Shown here: positions 38,032 to 45,321 of the stretch, piece by piece | Layout of the letters: every line of letters begins with the position of its first letter | Position numbering within the stretch: the stretch's first letter is position 1 | NCBI GenBank assembly: GCA_963718745.1 | Contig: OY970370.1 | Span: forward strand, 1,550,001-1,614,000 | Length of the DNA: 64,000 nt | Reading direction: 5' to 3' | Source of the DNA: Fermentibacter sp963718745 [NCBI: Candidatus Fermentibacterota bacterium] | GTDB taxonomy: Bacteria; Fermentibacterota; Fermentibacteria; Fermentibacterales | The notes under the pieces: model-generated | Seen by the model: only the letters and a program-made list of their open reading frames with translations | Told to the model about the DNA's origin: nothing | The model's database searches: none | Made by a program: the position numbers and the translations under genes

Positions 38032-40020
38032 TCAGAGCTTCCACGCCAGCAGTGCGAAGAGCGCCGCGACGATGTAGAGGATGTAGAGGTTCACCCTGCC
38101 GTGCTGTATCACCCTGAATCGGGAGAAGACGCGCTCCAGGGCGGAGAAGACGGGTCTGTACAGCCCGTCCTGATAGACATCCGGCGTCTCGGTGGAGAAG
38201 GAGGATTCCGCCGGGAACAGGCCGTCCGGTTCCACGAAGCTCCTGCGCCTCCGGAGGATTCCTCCGAAGAGGCGGACGATCGGCTCGGCGAATGACGACG
38301 CAGTGTACTGCATCGACGGGGCGGGCGACCGGAATCCGCAGCCCCAGGTGGGCGCGACGGCAGTTGTGCGCCTCCTGAGGATTGCCGTCCTCGCCCAGTA
38401 GATCGCCGCCGATGCCAGTATCAGGGCGCCCGAGAAGAGTGCGGCCGCCGTCAGGGCATCTCCGGGCTGCCCCGCCGGTCCGGCGGCGCTGCCGAAGCCC
38501 GTGACGAGCCCGGACACGACGGGGCGCAGGAAACCCGCCATGAAGCGGCCCGAGAGGCCGAGCAGCAGGCAGAGAGAAGCGAGGACCGTCATCGGGAGCC
38601 GCATCGAAAGAGGGGTTTCCCCGGCTCTCGACGCGCAGGCGCTGCGCGGCTCCCCGAGGAAGACTATGCCGAAGGCCTTCGTGAAGCAGGCCAGGGCGAG
38701 GCCGCCCGTCAGGGCCAGGCCGCCCGCGGCCAGCAGGCCGGCCGTGGCACCTGCATGCGAGGAGGCTGCCGCCTGTGTGATGCCGGAGAATGCGGACAGG
38801 TAGACGAGCAGCTCGCTCGCGAATCCGTTGAAGGGCGGCAGCCCGCAGATCGCTATGCTGCCCGCGAGGAAGCAGATGCCCGTGACCGGCATCGTCCTGA
38901 GAAGGCCTCCGAGGTGGTCCAGCTCGCGGGTGCCGGTCTGCTTCAGCACCGCTCCGGCCCCCATGAACAGGAGGCTCTTGAACAGGGCGTGGTTTATGAC
39001 GTGGAAGAGGCCTCCCGCGAAGCCGAGGAAGGCCATTGCAGGTATGTCGTAGCTGATCCCGAGGAAGCCTAGCCCGAGGCCCATCCCGATGATCCCGATG
39101 TTCTCCACGCTGTGGTAGGCGAGAAGGCGCTTGAGATCGTGCTGTGCGATGGCCGAGAGCACGCCGACCAGCGCCGAGACCATGCCGGACAGCAGGAGCA
39201 CCCATCCCCACCAGGGAGGCGGGGGGCCCAGGAACAGGAGGAAGCGGAGGAGCCCGTATATCCCTGTCTTGATCATCACGCCGCTCATCACCGCGGACAC
39301 TCCCGAGGGGGCCGAGGGATGCGCCTCGGGGAGCCAGACATGGAGGGGGACGAATCCCGCCTTGGTGCCGAAGCCTGCGAAGGCCAGCACGAACGCGACT
39401 CCTGCGGGACCCCCCGCCGGCAGGGCGAGCCTAGAGAAATCCAGCGAACCGCCACGGCCCAGGATGGCGAACAGAGCAAGCAGGCAGGCTGTGCCGAGGT
39501 GTGTGGCTACGAGGTAGATCCAGCCGGATCTCCGGACATCGCCCTCGACGGCGTCGTGCATGACCAGGAAGAAAGACGCGATGGCCATGACCTCCCAGCC
39601 GAGGAGGAACAGGAGCGCGTTCCTGGAGACGGTGACGAGCAGCATCCCGAAGGCGAGCAGGTTGAAGAATCCCCAGTAACCGGCCCGGTGCCTGCCCGTC
39701 CCCGCCGGGCGCCCGAGGTATCCGATGCTGTAGACGGCCGCAAGGGACGAGACCAGCAGGATGGGGATCGTGAACAGGGCGGACAGAGGATCCATGCCCA
39801 GGACCAGCCCGCCCGACGGCATGTCCCAGGGGATGACCGAGGATTCTACCGGGCCATCGAAGAATGCGAGGATGGCGGCGGCGATGCCCGGGAGGCTGCC
39901 TGCCACGGCCGCGATCGGACCTGCCGTCCTCGAGGCTCCGAACCTGTCGGGGATGGCGAAGGAGACCAGAGCCCCGGCCAGGAATGTGCAGAGTGACGCG
40001 ACTAGCAGTCCGATGATCAT
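38032..40020 (-). CDS. HyfB/NuoL-like ion-translocating membrane subunit of Ehr complex
   Basis: About 662 residues with 15 or more hydrophobic helices. Antiporter signatures GFGTKAGFVPLHVWLPEAHPSAPSG, AQHDLKRLLAYHSVENIGI and HVINHALFKSLLFMGAG are complete, including the conserved Lys and His of the half-channels. The C-terminus (RVFSRFRVIQHGRVNLYILYIVAALFALL) matches HyfB/HycC. It follows the PTS-EIIA/HTH gene by nine bases, so the regulator and the complex are one transcription unit. Confidence 0.9.
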   Translation of the reverse strand: MIIGLLVASLCTFLAGALVSFAIPDRFGASRTAGPIAAVAGSLPGIAAAILAFFDGPVESSVIPWDMPSGGLVLGMDPLSALFTIPILLVSSLAAVYSIGYLGRPAGTGRHRAGYWGFFNLLAFGMLLVTVSRNALLFLLGWEVMAIASFFLVMHDAVEGDVRRSGWIYLVATHLGTACLLALFAILGRGGSLDFSRLALPAGGPAGVAFVLAFAGFGTKAGFVPLHVWLPEAHPSAPSGVSAVMSGVMIKTGIYGLLRFLLFLGPPPPWWGWVLLLSGMVSALVGVLSAIAQHDLKRLLAYHSVENIGIIGMGLGLGFLGISYDIPAMAFLGFAGGLFHVINHALFKSLLFMGAGAVLKQTGTRELDHLGGLLRTMPVTGICFLAGSIAICGLPPFNGFASELLVYLSAFSGITQAAASSHAGATAGLLAAGGLALTGGLALACFTKAFGIVFLGEPRSACASRAGETPLSMRLPMTVLASLCLLLGLSGRFMAGFLRPVVSGLVTGFGSAAGPAGQPGDALTAAALFSGALILASAAIYWARTAILRRRTTAVAPTWGCGFRSPAPSMQYTASSFAEPIVRLFGGILRRRRSFVEPDGLFPAESSFSTETPDVYQDGLYRPVFSALERVFSRFRVIQHGRVNLYILYIVAALFALLAWKL

Positions 40021-40028
40021 CGCTGGCT

Positions 40029-40730
40029 CTACCGGCGCTTGTCCTGCGCCCGCGAGAGGAGCATGCCGTCGACCAGGGCGGCCTGCTCGAGGATCTCCGG
40101 TTCGGGGCAGCGCCTGGAGACCGATTCGATGAACGGAGGCTGTCTGAGTGCGAAGGCCAGCCTGGAGAGGAGGTCGAGATGCGAGTTGACCGTCGGGCTT
40201 ATCATCATGAAGAGGGTGTCGACAGGCCTGCCGTCGAGGGCTCCGAACTCTATCCCGCGCTCCAGGAAGGAGAGCGTGATGATCGGCCGGGGTATGTCCA
40301 GGACGATCGGATTGCGCACGTGGGGGATGGCTATCCCGTCCCCGATGCCCGTCGAGGCGAGGGCTTCACGGGCTTCGAGGATCTGCAGGAGGTACTTCCT
40401 GTCCGCGCTTTCCGGAACGGGCATCAGGGCTAGCGTCGCTTCGAGGACCGAGTGGCGGTCGCCGCCGGTTACGCCGTACCGGATTCCTCCGGCCTGGAGG
40501 GCGTCCCGGAGACCCCACGCCCCGGCCGGGTCATCCGATCCAGCCCCGGAGAAGAGCCCGGAGGCGAGGGGGATCTGCCTGCGCGTGGCCCACTCCAGAA
40601 GCTCGGTGCGGTTGAAGCGGTACTGCCCGCCCACCTTGACCGCGGGCAGGGCATCCTCGCGTATCCAGCGGAGGAGGGTCTTCTCCGGCACCCCCATGAT
40701 CCCCGCGGCCTCTCTCATCCCAAGCTGCAT
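40029..40730 (-). CDS. HTH (excisionase/MerR-like)-PTS EIIA (PtsN-like) protein
   Basis: About 233 residues from ATG 40730 (AGGAAC upstream); the open frame reaches 40952. Residues 1-50 (MREAAGIMGVPEKTLLRWIREDALPAVKVGGQYRFNRTELLEW in part) are a DNA-binding helix-turn-helix of the excisionase type. Residues about 60-233 form a PTS EIIA-2 domain with the phospho-His in GIAIPHVRNP. It is the first gene of the Ehr operon and probably senses phosphorylation by an EI/HPr system to control the operon. No sugar permease is nearby, so the domain is likely regulatory. Confidence 0.85.
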   Translation of the reverse strand: MQLGMREAAGIMGVPEKTLLRWIREDALPAVKVGGQYRFNRTELLEWATRRQIPLASGLFSGAGSDDPAGAWGLRDALQAGGIRYGVTGGDRHSVLEATLALMPVPESADRKYLLQILEAREALASTGIGDGIAIPHVRNPIVLDIPRPIITLSFLERGIEFGALDGRPVDTLFMMISPTVNSHLDLLSRLAFALRQPPFIESVSRRCPEPEILEQAALVDGMLLSRAQDKRR

Positions 40731-40734
40731 GGCA

Positions 40735-40761
40735 CCAGTTCCTGGTTTAAAATAGCTTGAA
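40735..40761. promoter_or_regulatory. AT-rich promoter motif of the EIIA/Ehr operon
   Basis: CCAGTTCCTGGTTTAAA followed by AT and AGCTTGAA, five bases upstream of the start codon of the EIIA gene. The same block (24 of 27 positions) occurs at 169-195. The region 40760-40800 is AT-rich and may hold the -10/-35. Confidence 0.4.
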
Positions 40762-40879
40762 AACGGTCGGTAAAATATTGATGGGCAGAGAGATGAGAGA
40801 AAAACAGATCTGGCTGCGTCTCTCCGCTCGAACTGCCATATAACTAACCGTACTCCGGGTCTGCTGCAAGGTCGAACAA

Positions 40880-41427
40880 GGCCCATTCCTGGTTTCAGAT
40901 CCCTCATTCCGGCTGAGCCGGAATGAGCAGGTAGCACATCAGCATGGTTCAAAAAGGAAGGACGCTCGGGCCCTCTCGCGGTTCGCCACTCCAGTTCCGC
41001 GAGGCGGAACTGGTAGGTAGCACGACAGCATGGTTCCCGGAGGGAACCTGCGAAAGTGCGTGCAAGTCGTTATAGAGGTCGCTCGGAGCCCTCTCGCGGC
41101 TCGCCTCTTCCGGCTGATGCTCTGTGAGCTGGCGAGCCACTGACGGGCCAGGTCGTTCCTGCGCTTGCAGGAACGACCGATGCGAGTGTGCGTGCATGTG
41201 TTATAGAGGTTCGCTCGGGCCCTTTCGCGGCTCGCCTCTCCGGAATGTTCTTGATCTGGCGAGCCACTGACGGGCCATGTCATTCCCGCGGACGCGGAGT
41301 TGATGGAAGCCCTGCGGGCTCGTTTGAGGAAGATCGCCCGGGTCCTCTCGTTATCCGCCAGACGTCTTGAACAACGGATGGCGGATAACTGTCGGACCTG
41401 GTCATTCCTGCCCGTGCAGGAATGACC
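40880..41427. repeat. Hairpin repeat cluster E, ending one base from the tRNA-Ser 3' terminus
   Basis: Perfect hairpins in order: CTCATTCCGGC/GCCGGAATGAG (40903-40927); CCAGTTCCGC/GCGGAACTGG (40991-41013); GGTTCCC/GGGAACC (41032-41048); GGTCGTTCCTGC/GCAGGAACGACC (41151-41178); GGTCATTCCTGC/GCAGGAATGACC (41400-41427). Between them the linker CGCTCGGGCCCTCTCGCG recurs three times (near 40963, 41081, 41211), CTGGCGAGCCACTGACGGGCC twice with one truncated version, and AGCATGGTTC twice. Linkers are shared with cluster D. No gene is supported in 40731-41428. Confidence 0.75.
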
Positions 41428-41428
41428 G

Positions 41429-41521
41429 TGGCGGAGAGGGAGGGATTCGAACCCTCGGATAGGTGATAAGCCCATCAACCGCTTAGCAGGCGGTTGCCTT
41501 CAGCCTCTCGGCCACCTCTCC
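41429..41521 (-). tRNA. tRNA-Ser (anticodon GCT), CCA encoded
   Basis: On the minus strand: acceptor GGAGAGG/CCTCTCC, D arm GCCGAGAGGCTGAAGGC, anticodon stem-loop ACCGC-CTGCTAA-GCGGT (anticodon GCT), a long variable arm (GATGGGCTTATCACCTATC), T arm GAGGGTTCGAATCCCTC, discriminator G and encoded CCA at 41431-41429. The 93-nt length and long variable arm confirm a class II serine tRNA. Confidence 0.95.
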
Positions 41522-41668
41522 GCATGGTCGGTGATTATCGGCCGGGAGTGCCGGACAGTCAAGCTGTGATCCAGCCGCGTCGGCACCGCTGCGCCGCTGC
41601 ATCGGGGCGATATCCGTTTTGAGTATAGTCCGTACCTGCACGGACGGACGATCCGGGGGAGGTGACGG

Positions 41669-42982
41669 ATGCCGAGGATCGACAGGCTTGTGATCGGGAT
41701 ATTCGGGAGGATCAACGCCGGCAAGAGCACGCTCATGAATCTCCTCACCCAGCAGGAGACCTCGATAGTTGATCCGACCCCCGGGACGACGGCGGATATC
41801 AAGACCGCCGTAATGGAGATCCACTCGCTCGGTCCCGCGCGGCTGCTCGACACCGCGGGCCTCGACGAGAAGGGGGAGCTCGGCGACAAGAAGCGCCGGA
41901 AGGGTTTCGCCGCGCTCGAGGAATGCGACGTCGCCCTGCTCGTGATCGATCCGATCCAGACCTTCCTGTCCAATACCCTCGATGTGGAGGAGACCATCGG
42001 CAATGCCGCACGGAGGCACGGAAGGGCTCTCGCCGTCGTCTTCAACATCAGGCGGGGATCGGAGCGGGCGGCGGAGGATGCCGGGACGAGCCTGGGTGAT
42101 GCGATCGAGTTCTGCCGGACCGCGCTGCCCGACAGGGCGGCCGTTCCGTCCTGTACCACCGACCTGGCCGACCCGTCGGCGCTCTCCGGGATAGTGAGCC
42201 TTATCGAGCGGGCGCGCCCGGCTGCCGACGCGCACCCGCCTCTCCTGCCTTTCATCAGGCCGCGCGGAGCGGTGCTCCTTCACATCCCCATGGACGAGGA
42301 GACCCCGTCGGGCAGGCTCCTGCGGCCCCAGGAGATGGCGATGGAGCACCTCCTGAGGATGATGGTCCCCGTGGGTCTCTACCGGACCGACCTCAGGCTG
42401 GGGCGGAGTTCCACCGAGTCGCTGGCTGCCGCCGAGAGGCGGAAGTTCGAGGCCTTTCTCGGATCCCTCGGTGGAGACCAGGGAGTCCAGCTCGTCCTCA
42501 CCGACTCCCAGGCGGTCGACCTGATGAAGGACTGGGTCCCCCGGGACATCCCCCTGACCACCTTCTCGATAATGATGATCAACCAGACCGCAGGCGGGGA
42601 TCTGGCGCTCTTCGCGAAGGGCACGGAGGCGCTGGGGCGGCTCGTGCCGGGCGACCGGGTGCTGATCGTGGAGGCCTGCAACCACGACCGGATGGCCGAG
42701 GACATCGGCACGGTCCAGATCCCGGCAAAGCTCCAGGCTGCAGTTCCAGGCCTGGAGATCGACCACGCATTCGGGCGGGAGTTCCCTGATCCGGCCGGTC
42801 TGTCACGCTACAGCGTTGCCGTGCATTGCGGAGGCTGTATGATTAGCCGTCAGGCCGCCTCCGCCAGGGTCAGGAGGCTCGTCGAGGCGGGCGTGCCCGT
42901 CACCAACTACGGCCTGGCCCTGTCCTGGTTCGAGGGTCCTGAAGTCCTCGCCAGAGTCCTTGCGCCCTGGACCGAAAGGTAG
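41669..42982 (+). CDS. hydF: [FeFe]-hydrogenase maturation GTPase HydF
   Basis: About 437 residues. HydF is the scaffold on which the H-cluster precursor is built by HydE and HydG. GRINAGKST (13-21) is the P-loop, followed by PGTT and the DTAGLDEKGELG switch region. C-terminal iron-sulfur ligands are visible as EACNHDRMAEDIGTVQIP and VHCGGCMI, the CxH...HCGGC pattern. It implies that the organism has an [FeFe]-hydrogenase elsewhere, as none is in this window. A stand-alone gene, followed closely by a small lipoprotein. Confidence 0.95.
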   Translation: MPRIDRLVIGIFGRINAGKSTLMNLLTQQETSIVDPTPGTTADIKTAVMEIHSLGPARLLDTAGLDEKGELGDKKRRKGFAALEECDVALLVIDPIQTFLSNTLDVEETIGNAARRHGRALAVVFNIRRGSERAAEDAGTSLGDAIEFCRTALPDRAAVPSCTTDLADPSALSGIVSLIERARPAADAHPPLLPFIRPRGAVLLHIPMDEETPSGRLLRPQEMAMEHLLRMMVPVGLYRTDLRLGRSSTESLAAAERRKFEAFLGSLGGDQGVQLVLTDSQAVDLMKDWVPRDIPLTTFSIMMINQTAGGDLALFAKGTEALGRLVPGDRVLIVEACNHDRMAEDIGTVQIPAKLQAAVPGLEIDHAFGREFPDPAGLSRYSVAVHCGGCMISRQAASARVRRLVEAGVPVTNYGLALSWFEGPEVLARVLAPWTER

Positions 42983-42992
42983 GTTTCGCGGA

Positions 42993-43253
42993 ATGAGACT
43001 CCTACACGCGTCAGCCATCGTCACGGCAATGTGCCTTCTCTGCGCGTGCGGCGGGGGACCGGCGGAGGAAGCCGCCGTAGAGACCGGAACCACCCCGGGG
43101 GCCGAGGCCGTCCAGGTTGTACAGACCCAGGAAGTCCTGACCTCCACGCCCGTTCCGGCGCCCTTCACAGGCGCGATAGGCGAAGCCAGGGAGACGGCCG
43201 CAGCCGCCAACGCCCACGTGCAGGCCATCGATTCCATAATGAGCGGCCAGTGA
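42993..43253 (+). CDS. Small lipoprotein
   Basis: About 86 residues from ATG 42993. MRLLHASAIVTAMCLLCACGGG ends in a lipobox (L-C-A-C). The mature part is a short acidic linker followed by a helix (IGEARETAAAANAHVQAIDSIM). It starts ten bases after the hydF stop and overlaps the next gene by four bases (GTGA). Function unknown. Confidence 0.6.
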   Translation: MRLLHASAIVTAMCLLCACGGGPAEEAAVETGTTPGAEAVQVVQTQEVLTSTPVPAPFTGAIGEARETAAAANAHVQAIDSIMSGQ

Positions 43254-44527
43254 GGGCCCTCGCGGCCGCGATCCTGCTGCTGCCGGCCCTTGCCGCCGCG
43301 GTGCCGGTACATCATCTGGGGCCTCTGTCAGACCAGTTCGACGTCATAGCCGTGTTCCTGCCGGGCGGGCAGCCCCCTGCAAGCCCCTGGCAGGGCATCT
43401 CGGACGATTTCAGGGAGCGCTTCTGGACCCTCGGATGCCAGGGGTTCCTGATCCAGAGAACGGCCTGGTGCGCCTACCTGGCGGTCACTCCGGCAGGCAC
43501 GGCAGACCTGTTCCTCGAGGAGATGGCCGGTCTGGGCGACTCGGCCGTCATTAGCGACACGTCGATCTGGGCAGGTTTCCTCCAGCTCGAGCCCGTCAAC
43601 GACGACAGCGCCCTGGCCGTGGTCTGGCACGCCTGCGACGAGCCGTCGCAGCCTCCGACGATCCCGCTCAGGGGAAGCCGCTGGCTCGCCTCCGGCAGTG
43701 ATACCCTGATCTCCAACGGACCGTGGAGCACGAGCACATTCCTGTGGACCCGGGATGCCTCGGAACAGGCCAGCTACGACGGAGCCTGGAGAGGATCGGG
43801 GACCGAGATCGTACCCGTCGGACCTGATCGATCCGTGATCGTGAGCGTTCTGTGCTCCACCGGGATGACTCCGGCCGAGCTGCAGTTCGCGGATGATGCC
43901 GGACACGATTGGGACGGCGAGTTCGGGAGGACCTGGACCCCGGTCTTCCAGGCGGTAGATGCCCTCGTTGCTGCATCCTGCCCGCCGGTCACAGGGCCGG
44001 CCAGCCTGCTCTGGCTCAAGGGATCCGGCGCGGGAGCGCCGTTCGAGCCCTGGAAGACAGCAGCCGCTCCACCTCCGCCGGCCAGGTCGCGATCGACCAT
44101 CGCGCCCCCCGCGGGAATCAGCGGTTTCCAGCGCTCCTGCTCGATGCCTTCCGCACCCGGCATCTCGATGACGACGATCAGGTGCACAGGCGCATCAGCG
44201 GACGAGACCGCTGTATTTGCCGGTGTCTTCGAGAGGGTGCTCGCGCGCAGCGCCCTGCCGGAGCTCCCGGGGGCTGTCTCCGTGGCCGTCGATGCGGAGG
44301 GCGATTCGATAAGGGTATGGCTCGCGGCTGACTGCGAGGTAGATGCCACCGGACTCGCCGGGATGCTGCCCCGGCTTCTCGGCCCTACTGCGCTCTGCCC
44401 GCCCGAGAGCGAACTGGTGGCCAACGCTGCTCTGCGTGCCTCCATGCGCACCGGGAGGTTCGTCTCCACTCCGTCCCCCACCACGATGGTCCACATCCTG
44501 GCGGAGGTCCTGGGGCTGCTGGACTAG
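43250..44527 (+). CDS. Secreted protein of unknown function (possibly M16-like fold)
   Basis: About 425 residues from GTG 43250, overlapping the preceding stop. Signal peptide VRALAAAILLLPALAAA. Two halves of mixed alpha/beta composition; the second (TAVFAGVFERVLARSALPELPGAVSVAVDAEGDSIRVWLAADCEVDATGLAGMLPRLLG in part) has the helix-strand-strand-helix order of inactive M16 peptidase-like domains. No HxxEH metal motif is present, so proteolysis is unlikely. Coupled to the small lipoprotein upstream. Confidence 0.5.
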   Translation: MRALAAAILLLPALAAAVPVHHLGPLSDQFDVIAVFLPGGQPPASPWQGISDDFRERFWTLGCQGFLIQRTAWCAYLAVTPAGTADLFLEEMAGLGDSAVISDTSIWAGFLQLEPVNDDSALAVVWHACDEPSQPPTIPLRGSRWLASGSDTLISNGPWSTSTFLWTRDASEQASYDGAWRGSGTEIVPVGPDRSVIVSVLCSTGMTPAELQFADDAGHDWDGEFGRTWTPVFQAVDALVAASCPPVTGPASLLWLKGSGAGAPFEPWKTAAAPPPPARSRSTIAPPAGISGFQRSCSMPSAPGISMTTIRCTGASADETAVFAGVFERVLARSALPELPGAVSVAVDAEGDSIRVWLAADCEVDATGLAGMLPRLLGPTALCPPESELVANAALRASMRTGRFVSTPSPTTMVHILAEVLGLLD

Positions 44528-44760
44528 GGTCTTCTTCCCCCGGCCGGCTTGCCGAGGAAGGCAGCCTTCACCCAGCTCCAGTTGAGGGCGAGGTGGACCA
44601 GGGCGAGCCCGATGAAAACGAGCCCCGCATTCGGGTGTACGGTTCTGAACAGGTCCGTATCGACCAGTCCTGCGCGCCTGCCAATTGCGGCCCCGGCTAC
44701 GGCGACGAACGAGAGCAGCAGCAGGGGGTTCACGATCTTGAGAGCGGCCTGCTTCTTCAT
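44524..44760 (-). CDS. Small DUF4405-like membrane protein
   Basis: About 78 residues from ATG 44760, preceded by AAGGAGGAGG. Two hydrophobic helices (IVNPLLLLSFVAVAGAAIG and NAGLVFIGLALVHLALNW). The pattern V-H-P-N-A-G-L ... L-V-H-L-A-L-N-W with two helix-borne histidines is typical of DUF4405, proteins thought to resemble haem-binding cytochrome b-type membrane anchors. It sits 15 bases after the upstream membrane-protein gene. Confidence 0.7.
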   Translation of the reverse strand: MKKQAALKIVNPLLLLSFVAVAGAAIGRRAGLVDTDLFRTVHPNAGLVFIGLALVHLALNWSWVKAAFLGKPAGGRRP

Positions 44761-44774
44761 GCGATCCTCCTCCT

Positions 44775-45320
44775 TCAGGTGAGATCCTTCAGTGAACGCG
44801 AGATGATCCCGGCGATCTCCTGCGCGAGTCTTCGGGCCTCCGCCTCGTCCTGGAGCACGAGGAGGTCCTCCTCCCCGTCCATGGTCATCAGACGTATCAC
44901 GAAGTGCTTCACGCCGGGCCTGCCCTCCCATCCGCCGTCCCTCGACGAGAGGACCATGTCGCGAATCGCGGAGAAGGGTACGGAGACCCTCCTCGAGCCC
45001 CGGCCGGCCATGCCGCGGGTGAAGGAGACGATTCCGGCCGCGGGGTCGATCGTCGCTCCACCGAGCTTCCTTGCGAGCAGGACAGAAAAGACGACGCTGA
45101 AGAGCGTTATCGCGAGGAACGGCAGGATCATGAAGATCGGACCCCCGGGGAGCTCGTCTCCGCCTGCCCTCCCGGGGATGGAGCCCGGATTGCTGATGAA
45201 TATCCCAAGGACGATCACCATGACCACGAGAGGGGGGATCATGGTGTGGATCCTGCGCTGCGATCCCGCCCCGCCCCCTTTCAGGTAGTACTTCCCGTCC
45301 CTGAATTCGAGAGTCGCCAT
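44775..45320 (-). CDS. Two-helix membrane protein with PH-like domain
   Basis: About 181 residues from ATG 45320, with GGAGG five bases upstream that overlaps the end of the ABC-F gene. Two hydrophobic segments (IPPLVVMVIVLGIFISN and IFMILPFLAITLFSVVFSVLLA) precede a strand-rich region (IDPAAGIVSFTRG ... SVPFSAIRDMVLSS ... KHFVIRLMTMDGEEDLLVLQDEAEARRLAQEIAGII) of bacterial PH-domain type. Function unknown. Confidence 0.6.
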   Translation of the reverse strand: MATLEFRDGKYYLKGGGAGSQRRIHTMIPPLVVMVIVLGIFISNPGSIPGRAGGDELPGGPIFMILPFLAITLFSVVFSVLLARKLGGATIDPAAGIVSFTRGMAGRGSRRVSVPFSAIRDMVLSSRDGGWEGRPGVKHFVIRLMTMDGEEDLLVLQDEAEARRLAQEIAGIISRSLKDLT

Positions 45321-45321
45321 C

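Noticed and set aside
32695-40020. Group 4 [NiFe]-hydrogenase / formate hydrogenlyase
   Set aside because: The large subunit lacks both CxxC motifs, and there is no formate dehydrogenase or hyp maturation gene in the window.
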